Positions 1 to 7,069 of a stretch of DNA of 15,732 nucleotides are shown here, one piece after another (the stretch's first letter is position 1; the number at the start of each line of letters is the position of its first letter). Made by a program: the position numbers and the translations under genes. The notes beneath the pieces are model-generated. The model saw only the letters and a list, made by a program, of their open reading frames with translations, had not been told where the DNA came from and searched no databases. Source of the DNA: DATADF01 sp046263155. GTDB taxonomy: Bacteria; Actinomycetota; CADDZG01; WHSQ01. The stretch lies in contig JBHELF010000006.1 of assembly GCA_046263155.1 (NCBI GenBank), positions 1 through 15,732 of the forward strand, in the 5' to 3' direction.

Positions 1-37
1 GGCTTGACATTTTTACCTTTTGCTCGGAACCGTACTA

Positions 38-60
38 GGGAGTTTGCACCGGAAACTCCC
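38..60. other. Perfect 8-bp hairpin
   Basis: GGGAGTTT at 38-45 pairs perfectly with AAACTCCC at 53-60 around a 7-nt loop. No T-run follows on either strand, so it is not a standard intrinsic terminator. It lies just inside the left inverted-repeat arm. Confidence 0.4.
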
Positions 61-163
61 AGGTGGCTTTAGCGCGATGGCCGGCCGAGGATCGAAGCCA
101 GCTCTCAAAATAGGCGCTGACCAGGGCTTTCCTTCGAAGCTCGCGCTCACAGGGCCGTGGACC

Positions 164-228
164 CTTACGCTCGGAACCGCTTAGCGGCAACGCCGTGATC
201 GCCCTAAGGCCGGCGTTGCGAGCGTAAG
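164..228. other. Predicted three-way-junction RNA/DNA fold
   Basis: Four perfect helices nest in 65 nt: 164-173 with 219-228 (10 bp), 177-180 with 184-187 (4 bp, 3-nt loop), 188-195 with 211-218 (8 bp) and 201-203 with 208-210 (3 bp, CTAA loop). Together 50 of 65 bases are paired, giving a three-way junction with an extended arm. The sense strand is unknown because the pairing works on both. It could be a small RNA, a structured leader or the core of a mobile element. It lacks the tRNA T-arm sequence and I do not recognise an RNA family. Confidence 0.4.
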
Positions 229-251
229 AGTGTACGGATGGGTTTTCCCTT

Positions 252-280
252 TTGACGATTCGGCCCAAAAAGGTCAAAAT
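252..280 (+). promoter_or_regulatory. Possible promoter of the HTH-ATPase-STAS gene
   Basis: TTGACG at 252-257, a 17-bp spacer and CAAAAT at 275-280 resemble a sigma-70-type promoter (5/6 and 4/6 matches). The -10 would lie only 7 bp before the ATG at 288, predicting a nearly leaderless mRNA. This fits the weak ribosome-binding site there. The -10 lies inside the right inverted-repeat arm, so anything binding that arm could control transcription. Confidence 0.3.
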
Positions 281-287
281 GTAAAGC

Positions 288-1304
288 ATGCAACTTGCAA
301 GAGGCGAGTCGATTCCCTGGCTGATCCACCGACTATTGGACAGCCAGGAAGCGATAACAAGCGGTCAGGTTGCTTCGGCCGCGAACGTGACTAGGCAAGC
401 AGCGCATTACCACTTACGCAGATTGGTCGAATCGGGTGAACTTGAGGCAGAGGGGCACGGTCGAGGTAGTCGGTACCTAAGGCGGACCGTTTGGACCCGA
501 GAGTATGAGACTGGCGGCCTTGAGGAGGATCAAGTTTGGCAGGAACTCGACCGATCTCTCGAGGCCGTTGGGCGGCTACCGGACAATGCCCACAGAATTG
601 CTAACTACGCTTTTACAGAAATGCTGAACAACGCGATTGATCATTCTGGATCGGAGACGGCACGAGTATCGGTAGGACTCGAGAGCCGGGGCCCCGTTTT
701 TGTCGTGGCAGATGGAGGGATTGGCGTTTTTGAGCACGTCCGCGTGAAAAAAGGTCTAGAGGATCACGTAGCGGCGATTCAGGAAATTTCAAAGGGAAAG
801 CTCACAACGGATCCAACGACTCACACTGGTCAGGGGATCTTCTTCACGTCAAAGGCCGTTGCCGAATTCTCTATCTCCAGTAATGGATGGAGATGGCTTG
901 TTGATAATGAGCGGGGGGATGTCTCGATTTCGACGATTCTTTCGGCGTCGGGAACGACGGTGCGCTTTGTAGTTGACGAAAATGCCAAGAAGTCACTTCG
1001 GGAAGTATTTGACGAATATACGGATGCCGAAAGCTTCGCATTCAACCGTTCGCGAACGGTCGTCCGACTTTTTGACTTCGGGGTCGCGTTTGTCTCGCGA
1101 TCGGAAGCAAAGAGGCTGACCCGCAATCTGGATCAGTTCGAAGAGGTCGTTGTCGACTTTAGAGGCGTGGAAGAGATAGGCCAAGGTTTCGCCGACGAGA
1201 TATTTCGCGTTTGGCAGCGCTCTCATCCGAATGTCAGGTTGATCCCCGAGAACATGAACGAGGCAGTCCGTTCCCTAGTTCAAGAAGCTCAGCGCATCTC
1301 GTAA
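288..1304 (+). CDS. wHTH-GHKL ATPase-STAS-like (DUF4325) regulator
   Basis: A 338-residue three-part protein. Residues about 10-65 form a winged helix-turn-helix (QVASAANVTRQAAHYHLRRL region). Residues about 80-230 form a histidine-kinase/anti-sigma-type ATPase fold: N box E111-N114-N115-D118-H119, G1 box D142-G-G-I-G146, G2 box HTGQG at 179-183, and SGTTV near 221-225. Residues about 255-330 resemble the STAS-like DUF4325 domain (VVVDFRGVEEIGQGFADEI). No phospho-acceptor histidine domain is visible, so it is not an ordinary sensor kinase. Kinase, antagonist-like and DNA-binding modules in one chain suggest a self-contained ATP-dependent regulator; its target is unknown. Local G+C is low (27/60 at 601-660 and 24/60 at 961-1020, against 35/60 at 7501-7560 in the helicase gene), suggesting transfer. 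ATG 288 is chosen because an in-frame TAA follows the ATG at 279 and no closer start exists. Confidence 0.85.
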   Translation: MQLARGESIPWLIHRLLDSQEAITSGQVASAANVTRQAAHYHLRRLVESGELEAEGHGRGSRYLRRTVWTREYETGGLEEDQVWQELDRSLEAVGRLPDNAHRIANYAFTEMLNNAIDHSGSETARVSVGLESRGPVFVVADGGIGVFEHVRVKKGLEDHVAAIQEISKGKLTTDPTTHTGQGIFFTSKAVAEFSISSNGWRWLVDNERGDVSISTILSASGTTVRFVVDENAKKSLREVFDEYTDAESFAFNRSRTVVRLFDFGVAFVSRSEAKRLTRNLDQFEEVVVDFRGVEEIGQGFADEIFRVWQRSHPNVRLIPENMNEAVRSLVQEAQRIS

Positions 1305-1341
1305 ATAGATCTCCTCCCAAGAGCGGAACCCGGCAGCAGTA

Positions 1342-2592
1342 TCAGCGGGGGGCGGCGACGTTGTGTTGGTCTTTCGCCCAGGCGGCCATGATGCCGCGAT
1401 AGTGCTCGACGAACTTTTCGTGCTCGGGGGCAGGGAAGGTCGAGATCACGGTTTCCAGCAGTAGCCGATCGAACTCATCGCTCTCGATGTACTCGAGCAT
1501 CACCTCGTCGATGTCTGCTAGATGCTCCGCGCAGAATTCGTGATAGCGGGCCGCATCGAAGTACTCGTCGGTGATGCTGCGGTAACCCTCTAACTTCTCC
1601 TCGTAGCTGAGGTCCTCGGTGTCGCCGATCTCGAAGTAGCGGTCGGTCTCCTGGTCGATCCGCATAGGCCGTCCCGTGGTCGCACAGAAGATGGACCACT
1701 TGATCAGCGCCTTGATGGCCCACGGGAAGTAGTAATGGAGGCTGGTCAGAGCGATGTCGGGGTTGGCGTTCGCGTAGTCGATGGGATAGACGACCTCGTC
1801 CTTGATGATCGTCTCGCACGAGTTGAACTCCCAGAGGAAAAAGGCGTTGACGAGGCGTCCGATCGTCACGACCTCCTCGCCCAGCTCCGGCGTCAAGAAA
1901 CCATGTGAAATTTGGTAGCGGTCGTGCATCGGCTTATCGGGGTCGTAGTGCATGACCATCGTCTCGGCGCCGATCGACAGGCTGCGAACGAAGATGTCGA
2001 AATCCTCGATGGACTTCTGCAGATGCATTAGCCGTTCGCCGGACTCGTCGTAGCGGCGGTGCAGCTCGTCGTCATCCTTGATGCGAGTCACTCCGACCCA
2101 GGCCCCCCCGTCGAACGGCTTCATGAACAACGGGTAGCCGACCGCGTGGGCGACGTCCTCTAGGCGAAACGGTAGGTTGTACTTGGCGGCGGTGTAAGGA
2201 AAGCGCGGGTTTTCGGGTGGCTTCTTCGTGGGGAGCATCCAGGTCTCCGGCACGTGCAGGCCGAGGCGCATCATGGCGCAGTAAGCGGCGTGCTTCTCCA
2301 TCGCCTGGAAGGTGAACGGGTTGTTCAACAGATAGACCCCGTTCATCAGCGCGACTTTCTTCAGCCACTCCCGCGGAACGTAGTACCAGTAGGCGAGACG
2401 ATCGATCACGACTCGGTGACGCGGTATGGCTTGCAGGTCGAACGGCTCGATCGTGATCCGCTCCGTGGAGAACGTGTGCGTGTCGTCGCCGTATTGGATG
2501 GTCGGATTCAGACGACGCATCATGGCCTCGAAGGCCCCCGGCCAGTCCTCCTCCGTGCCGAGAAGCAGGCCGATTAAGTGGTTCTTGGCCAT
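1342..2592 (-). CDS. ATP-grasp ligase-like protein
   Basis: A 416-residue protein with an ATP-grasp core. A linker helix at about 92-120 (NPFTFQAMEKHAAYCAMMRL, then LGLHVPETWMLP) leads into the ATP-binding part, with K158 in FMKPFDGG and a glycine loop GGAWVG at 162-167. A Mg-binding-like segment PIDYANANPD at 270-279 offers D272, N275 and N277. ATP-grasp enzymes usually join a carboxylate to an amine or thiol through an acyl phosphate; the substrates here cannot be read. The start chosen is the ATG at 2592: it shares one base with the TAA of the upstream esterase (TAATG) and has GAGG about 8 nt before it. An in-frame start 14 codons earlier would run into that esterase. It is the last gene of the five-gene unit. 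A structural rather than catalytic role is possible, since no classical E-x-N metal pair is seen. Confidence 0.8.
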   Translation of the reverse strand: MAKNHLIGLLLGTEEDWPGAFEAMMRRLNPTIQYGDDTHTFSTERITIEPFDLQAIPRHRVVIDRLAYWYYVPREWLKKVALMNGVYLLNNPFTFQAMEKHAAYCAMMRLGLHVPETWMLPTKKPPENPRFPYTAAKYNLPFRLEDVAHAVGYPLFMKPFDGGAWVGVTRIKDDDELHRRYDESGERLMHLQKSIEDFDIFVRSLSIGAETMVMHYDPDKPMHDRYQISHGFLTPELGEEVVTIGRLVNAFFLWEFNSCETIIKDEVVYPIDYANANPDIALTSLHYYFPWAIKALIKWSIFCATTGRPMRIDQETDRYFEIGDTEDLSYEEKLEGYRSITDEYFDAARYHEFCAEHLADIDEVMLEYIESDEFDRLLLETVISTFPAPEHEKFVEHYRGIMAAWAKDQHNVAAPR

Positions 2593-3332
2593 TAGCAGAA
2601 CCTCGGCATGTGGTGGCCGAGTTGAGCGCGCCATGACGGCCAGTCGTGCGGTACGTCGTAACCCCAGAGGTCGAGCTCGTAGCGCAACCCCTTGGACTCA
2701 AGCAAGCCGGCAAACGCTTTGGTGCTCTCGAGGGCGCCGGTCGTGTCCTCCCACTGGCCCTGACCGCAGATCAAAAGAAGATTCACGCGGCTCCTCAACC
2801 ACTCGAGGTGATCGCCGTGCAGCTGGCCTACATAATCCATTGGGTTGTTGAAATACACGGCATCTCCTCGCTGTCCCCATCCGACACCCGAAACGTCATA
2901 GACACCGCTCTGGCAGATCGCTAGAGGAAACAGGTCGGCACGCTTCAACGCGAAGTTGGCCGCGTGGTAGGCGCCGAAGCTGCACCCGGTCGCGATGATG
3001 TCTTGAGGGCCGCCCAGTCCATCGAACATCCATGGAACGACTTGGTTCAGGATCCAATCCTCATAGAGGCCGTGCAAACGCGCGCGTTCCTCCAGGGGGA
3101 TGTCGTTGCGGCTCCAGCTGCCGGCGTCGAAGCTGTCGATGCAATACACGCGTAGGCGGCCGTCTTCGATCAGCTGCTCCATGGCGGCGATCATGCCGCG
3201 ATCTTCGTAGTCCAAGCGGTGGCCCTGTTCCGACGGAAACACGAGAAGCGGCCGCCCGTAGTGGCCGTACATCACGACGCGGCCCTCCGTGCCGAACTGC
3301 GGCGCCCAGAGGCCGACGTCGTCGCGCTTCAT
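2592..3332 (-). CDS. Esterase-family alpha/beta hydrolase
   Basis: A 246-residue alpha/beta-hydrolase-fold protein of the putative esterase (PF00756-like) group. The nucleophile elbow is GCSFG at 116-120 with S118. A likely catalytic histidine is H229 in VPHDWPSW, and E195 or D196 (GQGQWED) could be the acid. No signal peptide or membrane segment is visible, so it probably acts in the cytoplasm. The start is the ATG at 3332, which overlaps the upstream esterase stop in an ATGA junction and has AGAGG about 9 nt upstream. The arrangement implies translational coupling with the larger esterase before it and the ATP-grasp gene after it. The substrate is unknown; the paired hydrolases and ligase suggest making and trimming an ester or amide product. 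Confidence 0.8.
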   Translation of the reverse strand: MKRDDVGLWAPQFGTEGRVVMYGHYGRPLLVFPSEQGHRLDYEDRGMIAAMEQLIEDGRLRVYCIDSFDAGSWSRNDIPLEERARLHGLYEDWILNQVVPWMFDGLGGPQDIIATGCSFGAYHAANFALKRADLFPLAICQSGVYDVSGVGWGQRGDAVYFNNPMDYVGQLHGDHLEWLRSRVNLLLICGQGQWEDTTGALESTKAFAGLLESKGLRYELDLWGYDVPHDWPSWRAQLGHHMPRFC

Positions 3333-4381
3333 GACCACAGTCCTCTCAGAAGATCCACCAAGTGCGGGTGCAAGACGTCCCTCCACGAGATCCAGTTGTG
3401 GGCATCCCTGTGCTCTACGAAAGTCACCGTGTATCCCTGGGCTCGCAAGGCATCGCGGGTGAGCTCATTGTTTGCCAGATTCTCCTCGGCCGATCCACAG
3501 GTCATCGTGATGGATATCGGGTGGGCATTCTCTGGTTGCCTACCCGTCAGCTCCCCGGTGAACCGGGCGATCCTCCGGAAGCGCACGAAGCTCTCCTCGT
3601 AGCGGTCGAGCCGCGGACGAAAGAAGCTGCCCGACTGCAGGAAAAGCCCCCCGAACAAAGCCGGAGTACGCCGGTGCGCGTGAAGCATGGCGAGGGCGCC
3701 GAGGCTGGCCCCCATGCCGACGCGGGCCGAGCGTCCATGGGGAGTGGGCGCGAGCTCTGCCAGTTGCGGCAGCAGATCGTGAGCTAGGGCGCCGGCGTAG
3801 GTCGCCGACGCGGAGTAGATCTGGTTACGGTCCACCGGATCAAGCAGTGCGGCGCGCATCGGCGGCAACTCTTCGTGTGCGGCGCAGAAGTCCAGCAGGT
3901 GTACGAGGCCGGAGTAGTTCGCATAGTCCGACCCGTCGTGGACCACGAGCAACGGGAGCGGTGCAGCCGGGTCTGAGCCCGGGGCGCTCCACAGGTTTGC
4001 TCGTAGCCTGGCTCGTAGCGCTCTGCTCCTTATCTCAACCGCGCTGACGTTACCCCGCACCTCCGGCCCCGAACCGACCCACGCCGGAGGGACGTACTCG
4101 GGCATCTCCACCACGGACTTGTCTCCGAAAGGCCCGGGAGCCCGGAGCGGGTTCGCGGGATCGGTGACGAATTCAGCGTCACCGTCGCCGCCGCTGATCT
4201 CGAGTTGGTACTCCATGCGATCGGCCTCGGGACGCGGCAGGAGCAGCTCCCACCCGGCGCGTGAGGGGAAGCGAACGAAGTCGGGGCCGAGCCGAGGACG
4301 GGCAACCTCTTGGGCGAGCCTCACGCGCGCGAGCTCGTGATCGGGATCGTGCACCGAGAACTTGATGTGGGAGTCGGTCAC
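3329..4381 (-). CDS. Enterochelin-esterase-like hydrolase
   Basis: About 350 residues. An N-terminal beta-rich region (about 1-120, IKFSVHDPDHELARVRLAQEV) resembles the Ig/CBM48-like domain that precedes the catalytic part in enterochelin (Fes-type) esterases. The catalytic domain has LLVVHDGSDY at 144-153, LLDPVDRNQIYSASATYAGALA near 179-200, a nucleophile elbow GASLG at 224-228 (S226), and H328 in DAHNWISWRD. Family members cleave ferric siderophore or other ester and amide bonds. The start is uncertain: GTG 4381 has GGGAG about 10 nt upstream and begins after the permease stop, while ATG 4423 overlaps the permease by 19 bp and lacks a ribosome-binding site. No secretion signal is seen with either start. 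It sits directly behind the exporter genes, fitting a role linked to the exported molecule. Confidence 0.75.
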   Translation of the reverse strand: MTDSHIKFSVHDPDHELARVRLAQEVARPRLGPDFVRFPSRAGWELLLPRPEADRMEYQLEISGGDGDAEFVTDPANPLRAPGPFGDKSVVEMPEYVPPAWVGSGPEVRGNVSAVEIRSRALRARLRANLWSAPGSDPAAPLPLLVVHDGSDYANYSGLVHLLDFCAAHEELPPMRAALLDPVDRNQIYSASATYAGALAHDLLPQLAELAPTPHGRSARVGMGASLGALAMLHAHRRTPALFGGLFLQSGSFFRPRLDRYEESFVRFRRIARFTGELTGRQPENAHPISITMTCGSAEENLANNELTRDALRAQGYTVTFVEHRDAHNWISWRDVLHPHLVDLLRGLWS

Positions 4382-4404
4382 GACAGGCCCGCTCCCAGCC
4401 GCAC

Positions 4405-5139
4405 TCAGCGACGAGGCTCCCATGAGAAGAAGCGCAACGCGATCACCGCTCCGACCAAGCCCCAAATCCCCACCACCGCGAGGTGTCCGGCCTCCCAGCC
4501 GGAACTTCCGAAAGGATTGAACGCCGCCGCCATAGCCCGCGCGAAATGCCTTACAGGGAAGAGATCGGCCACGCGCGTGATCCATTCAGGAGCCCGATCT
4601 GTCGGAATGAAGATGTCGGAGATGAAGAGCAAGGGCAGGATCGAGAGGTTCACGATGGGCGGAGCTGCATCCGCATTGGGAATGAAACTGGTGATGGCGA
4701 GGCCGAGGGCGCTGAACGCCGCCGCGCCGACGAGGATGGCCACGATGAAAGCCGGCATGGTGTCGGTTGGTAGCTCGACCTCGTAGAACAGAGTCCCCGC
4801 CATCGCGATTATCGCTACTAGTAGGACGCCGATCGCGCTCGCGTGTACGACGCGCGCCATCATGTAGGCGGCCGGGGGCAGGGGTGTGCCCCTCTTACGT
4901 TTCAGTATTCCCTGATCGCGCGCAAACGACGTGCTGATCGCGACGTTCGTGTAGCAGGCAGAGATCACCGAGAAGGCCGCGATCGAGGGAACGAAGAACT
5001 GGCTCTCACCAAACAACGCGTTGAACAGAATCAGGAACATTAGAGGGAAGGCGAAGGTGAAACCGGCGGCCGCGGGGTTGCGCCAGAAAGACTTGTTCTC
5101 GAAGCCGACCTGCCGAAGGGCGAGGCCCAGGCTACTCAT
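4405..5139 (-). CDS. ABC-2 type transporter permease
   Basis: A 244-residue integral membrane protein with six likely membrane spans (about 25-43, 51-72, 99-119, 128-150, 160-180 and 220-237). The cytoplasmic loop after span 2 carries the LKRKRGTPLP signature (79-88) typical of ABC-2 exporters of the drug or daunorubicin-resistance type. It pairs with the ATPase just upstream to form an exporter; the substrate is unknown. The start is the ATG at 5139, overlapping the ATPase stop by 8 bp with GGGAG about 7 nt upstream. In-frame starts up to 27 codons earlier give an implausible charged extension inside the ATPase gene. It contributes half of an export complex in the five-gene unit. Confidence 0.9.
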   Translation of the reverse strand: MSSLGLALRQVGFENKSFWRNPAAAGFTFAFPLMFLILFNALFGESQFFVPSIAAFSVISACYTNVAISTSFARDQGILKRKRGTPLPPAAYMMARVVHASAIGVLLVAIIAMAGTLFYEVELPTDTMPAFIVAILVGAAAFSALGLAITSFIPNADAAPPIVNLSILPLLFISDIFIPTDRAPEWITRVADLFPVRHFARAMAAAFNPFGSSGWEAGHLAVVGIWGLVGAVIALRFFSWEPRR

Positions 5140-6067
5140 CAGGCTCTCCCGTTTCCGCCGCGGCGGTGAGTTCGAGATAGGCCTCTTCCAGCGTCCCTCC
5201 GTGCACGGAGAGGTGCTCAAGCCGCGTGTTGTTTTCGAGCGCCCACCCGGTCAGGAGATGGAGGATTCTCTCGGGCTCCGGCGTGCTCAACTCGAACCAC
5301 CCGTTAGCGTCAACGAGATCTTTCGCAATGGGGCGCGGCAGGCGTGGAGCGCCCTCGAGCAGTCTGAATGAGATGGACGTCCGGCCGAGCTGTGAACCTC
5401 CGAGTGAGCTCGGTGGCCCCTCCGCCACGATGCGCCCGTCGACGATGATCGCGACACGATCCGCCAGGTGCTGGGCCTCGTCCATGTAATGCGTAGTCAG
5501 AAATATCGTTTTCCCCAGCCCTTGAAGGTTCTCGACCATCGTCCACGCCTTTCGTCTAGCCGCGGGGTCGAATCCGGTTGTGGGCTCATCAAGGAACAGC
5601 AGTTCGGGGTCTCCGGCGAGCCCGATGGCGACGTCGAGGCGCCGCTGCTGGCCTCCTGACAACTTGTTGACGCGCACGTCCTTCTTTTCCTCCAGCCCGA
5701 CCACCTCGAGGATCTCGTCGACCGGCCGGGGGTTCGGGTAATAGCCGCGGTAGAGATCGACCGCCTCGCTCACGGTGAGGAACGGTTCGACGCCGGTTTC
5801 TTGAAGGACGATGCCGATGCGCTGTTTGAAAGTGCGCTCTCTCTTTCCCGGGTCGTGCCCGAGAACCGACACCTCACCAGACGTACGTTTCCTGTGTCCC
5901 TCGAGGATCTCAACAGTGGTTGTTTTCCCCGCGCCGTTCGGCCCCAGCATGGCAACCACTTCACCCACATCTACGTCGAGATCGATGCCGCGCACTGCTT
6001 CGAGCTTCCCGTAAGTCTTACGAAGACCGCGAATCGAAATTGCTACGTCGGCCACGGCCGGGAGCAT
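5132..6067 (-). CDS. ABC transporter ATP-binding protein (exporter type)
   Basis: A 311-residue ABC ATPase with all core motifs: Walker A GPNGAGKT at 42-49, Q-loop Q89, signature LSGGQ at 136-140, Walker B LLFLDE at 156-161 and H-loop H193 in TTHYMDEA. The last 90 or so residues after the nucleotide-binding domain form the small extra domain common in the DrrA/CcmA-like exporter group. It powers the permease encoded next to it. The ATG at 6067 is preceded by AGAGG about 10 nt upstream. It is the first gene of the five-gene minus-strand unit and lies head-to-head with the RpiB-like gene across only 32 bp. Substrate not inferable from sequence. Confidence 0.92.
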   Translation of the reverse strand: MLPAVADVAISIRGLRKTYGKLEAVRGIDLDVDVGEVVAMLGPNGAGKTTTVEILEGHRKRTSGEVSVLGHDPGKRERTFKQRIGIVLQETGVEPFLTVSEAVDLYRGYYPNPRPVDEILEVVGLEEKKDVRVNKLSGGQQRRLDVAIGLAGDPELLFLDEPTTGFDPAARRKAWTMVENLQGLGKTIFLTTHYMDEAQHLADRVAIIVDGRIVAEGPPSSLGGSQLGRTSISFRLLEGAPRLPRPIAKDLVDANGWFELSTPEPERILHLLTGWALENNTRLEHLSVHGGTLEEAYLELTAAAETGEPDE

Positions 6068-6072
6068 AGAGG

Positions 6073-6088
6073 ACGGCCTCTGAGCCGT
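6073..6088. promoter_or_regulatory. Dyad in the 32-bp divergent gap
   Basis: ACGGC at 6073-6077 and GCCGT at 6084-6088 form a perfect inverted repeat with a 6-bp spacer. It sits between the divergent ABC ATPase and RpiB-like genes, where at least one promoter must lie within or very close to coding sequence. It could be an operator for one or both units. The half-sites are only 5 bp, so chance is possible. Confidence 0.25.
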
Positions 6089-6099
6089 AGCATCGTTGT

Positions 6100-6528
6100 A
6101 TGAGAGTTGTCTTGGGATCGGATGAAAGCAACGAGCTGACCGACGCGGTGATCGAGGAACTCAAACGACGCGGAGGCGACTTGACCATCGTCGGCCCTCC
6201 GGCGGGCGAGGACATTCAGTGGGCGGAGGTAGGTCGCAAGGTCGGGGAGGCGGTCGCCTCCGGGCGCGTGGATACGGGGGTCCTTTTCTGTTGGACCGGC
6301 ACCGGGGCCTCCATCGCCGCCAACAAGGTGCCCGGAGTGAGGGCTGCGCTCTGCACGGACGCGCAGACCGCCGAGGGGGCACGCAAATGGAACGACGCCA
6401 ACGTGCTCGTCATGGGCCTCCGTTTGACCTCGCCGACCGTTGCGAAAGAGATGCTCGACGCCTGGTTCGCAACGGAACTCGATCCGTCGGAGAAGGCGAA
6501 CATCGATTTGCTCGAACAAAGGAGCTGA
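6100..6528 (+). CDS. RpiB/LacA/LacB-family sugar-phosphate isomerase, variant
   Basis: A 142-residue protein matching the RpiB fold along its length: GSDESN at 6-11, LFCWTGTGASIAANK at 62-76, GVRAALCTD at 79-87 and WNDANVLVMG at 97-106. RpiB interconverts ribose 5-phosphate and ribulose 5-phosphate. The catalytic cysteine position is kept (C64), but the DH(A/V)G motif is DESN here, and the ring-opening histidine of RQHND (H99 in E. coli RpiB) is W97. This fits the divergent actinobacterial branch of the family, so the substrate may differ from ribose 5-phosphate. It starts at ATG 6100 with little leader. Its stop lies 1 bp before the RidA-like start, so the two are surely co-transcribed. Confidence 0.8.
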   Translation: MRVVLGSDESNELTDAVIEELKRRGGDLTIVGPPAGEDIQWAEVGRKVGEAVASGRVDTGVLFCWTGTGASIAANKVPGVRAALCTDAQTAEGARKWNDANVLVMGLRLTSPTVAKEMLDAWFATELDPSEKANIDLLEQRS

Positions 6529-6529
6529 G

Positions 6530-6925
6530 GTGGCTCGACGCATGGTGAGCGCGAACCGACCGTGGGAGAAATCCATGGGGTATGCGCGTGCCGTGCGGGT
6601 TGGCAACATGATCGAGGTCAGCGGCACCGCGCCGGCCGATCCAGAGGGCAACATCCTGTTCCCCGGGGATGTCTATGGACAGACGAAGCAGGCGTTGGAG
6701 ACGATCGGCGCCGCCCTCGAGGAGTTAGGCGCCTCGTTCGACGATGTAGTTCGGACCCGTGTCTTGCTGAAAGACGTTGCCACATGGAAGGACGCCGGCA
6801 GGGCGCACGGCGAAGTGTTCTCCGAGATCCGGCCCGCTAACACCACGATGCAGGCGGGCCCCTTCATCGACCCTGAGATACTCGTCGAGATCGAGGTCAC
6901 TGCGATCGCGGGTCCCGAGGGGTAA
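6530..6925 (+). CDS. RidA (YjgF/YER057c/UK114) family protein
   Basis: A 131-residue RidA-fold protein: IEVSGTAPADPEG at 28-40, QTKQALETIGAALEELGASF at 51-70, VVRTRVLLKD at 73-82 and VEIEVTAIA at 119-127. Classical RidA hydrolyses reactive enamines and imines, using an arginine in a PxRS-like motif (R105 in bacterial RidA). Here the segment reads RPANTTMQ and that position is N104, so ordinary imine deaminase activity is doubtful and it probably belongs to another Rid subfamily. GTG 6530 is chosen because AAAGGAG ends 5 nt before it; ATG 6542 is an alternative. It follows the RpiB-like gene by 1 bp, hinting at shared metabolism. Confidence 0.85.
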   Translation: MARRMVSANRPWEKSMGYARAVRVGNMIEVSGTAPADPEGNILFPGDVYGQTKQALETIGAALEELGASFDDVVRTRVLLKDVATWKDAGRAHGEVFSEIRPANTTMQAGPFIDPEILVEIEVTAIAGPEG

Positions 6926-6990
6926 TTCGTCAAAGCCTTGTGTTCTGGGAATAGTCGGCTACCCTGGGTGTTGTACCAAGCAGCAGTTCA

Positions 6991-7009
6991 GGGCGACAGG
7001 GCGTCGCCC
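6991..7009. other. Perfect 7-bp hairpin between ridA-like and helicase genes
   Basis: GGGCGAC at 6991-6997 pairs with GTCGCCC at 7003-7009 around a 5-nt loop. No T-run follows, so it would be at best a tailless terminator for the RpiB-RidA pair, or part of the helicase leader. The rest of the 184-bp gap (6926-7109) shows no gene. Confidence 0.3.
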
Positions 7010-7069
7010 GTGAGATCTTCCGCCGGTTCCTCCTCTTAATTACGGGGTTGGTCGCAGATCTCCCGTAAA

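Larger units (their letters stand above)
2..287. repeat. 285-bp segment bounded by imperfect inverted repeats
   Basis: Bases 2-21 read on the plus strand match bases 287-268 read on the minus strand at 18 of 20 positions. With one gap the similarity runs on to about 33 and 255. Each arm contains two tandem TTKACMT units 8 bp apart: TTGACAT and TTTACCT in the left arm, TTTACAT and TTGACCT in the right. The right arm ends directly before the ATG of the HTH-ATPase-STAS gene. Two readings fit: a small non-autonomous (MITE-like) element with terminal inverted repeats, or paired operators for the adjacent DNA-binding protein. The left arm begins at the window edge, so a target-site duplication cannot be checked. 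No convincing gene lies in the segment. Confidence 0.5.

Noticed and set aside
4..39. TTGACA at 4-9 as a plus-strand promoter -35
   Set aside because: No -10-like hexamer occurs at 16-18 bp spacing (GGAACC lies there), and the motif is explained by the inverted-repeat arm.
164..228. tRNA gene or integron attC site
   Set aside because: There is no T-arm GTTCRA sequence or CCA-type acceptor layout, and no RYYYAAC/GTTRRRY pair at the ends.
35..289. 84-codon minus-strand reading frame across the inverted-repeat segment
   Set aside because: It runs through both hairpins and the folded segment, has no recognisable domain and no clear ribosome-binding site, so structure rather than coding best explains the sequence.
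1305..1341. Terminator between the convergent regulator and ATP-grasp genes
   Set aside because: The 37-bp gap contains no convincing stem or T-run.
2072..2713. 213-codon minus-strand frame over the ATP-grasp and esterase genes
   Set aside because: Shadow frame crossing two well-supported coupled genes.
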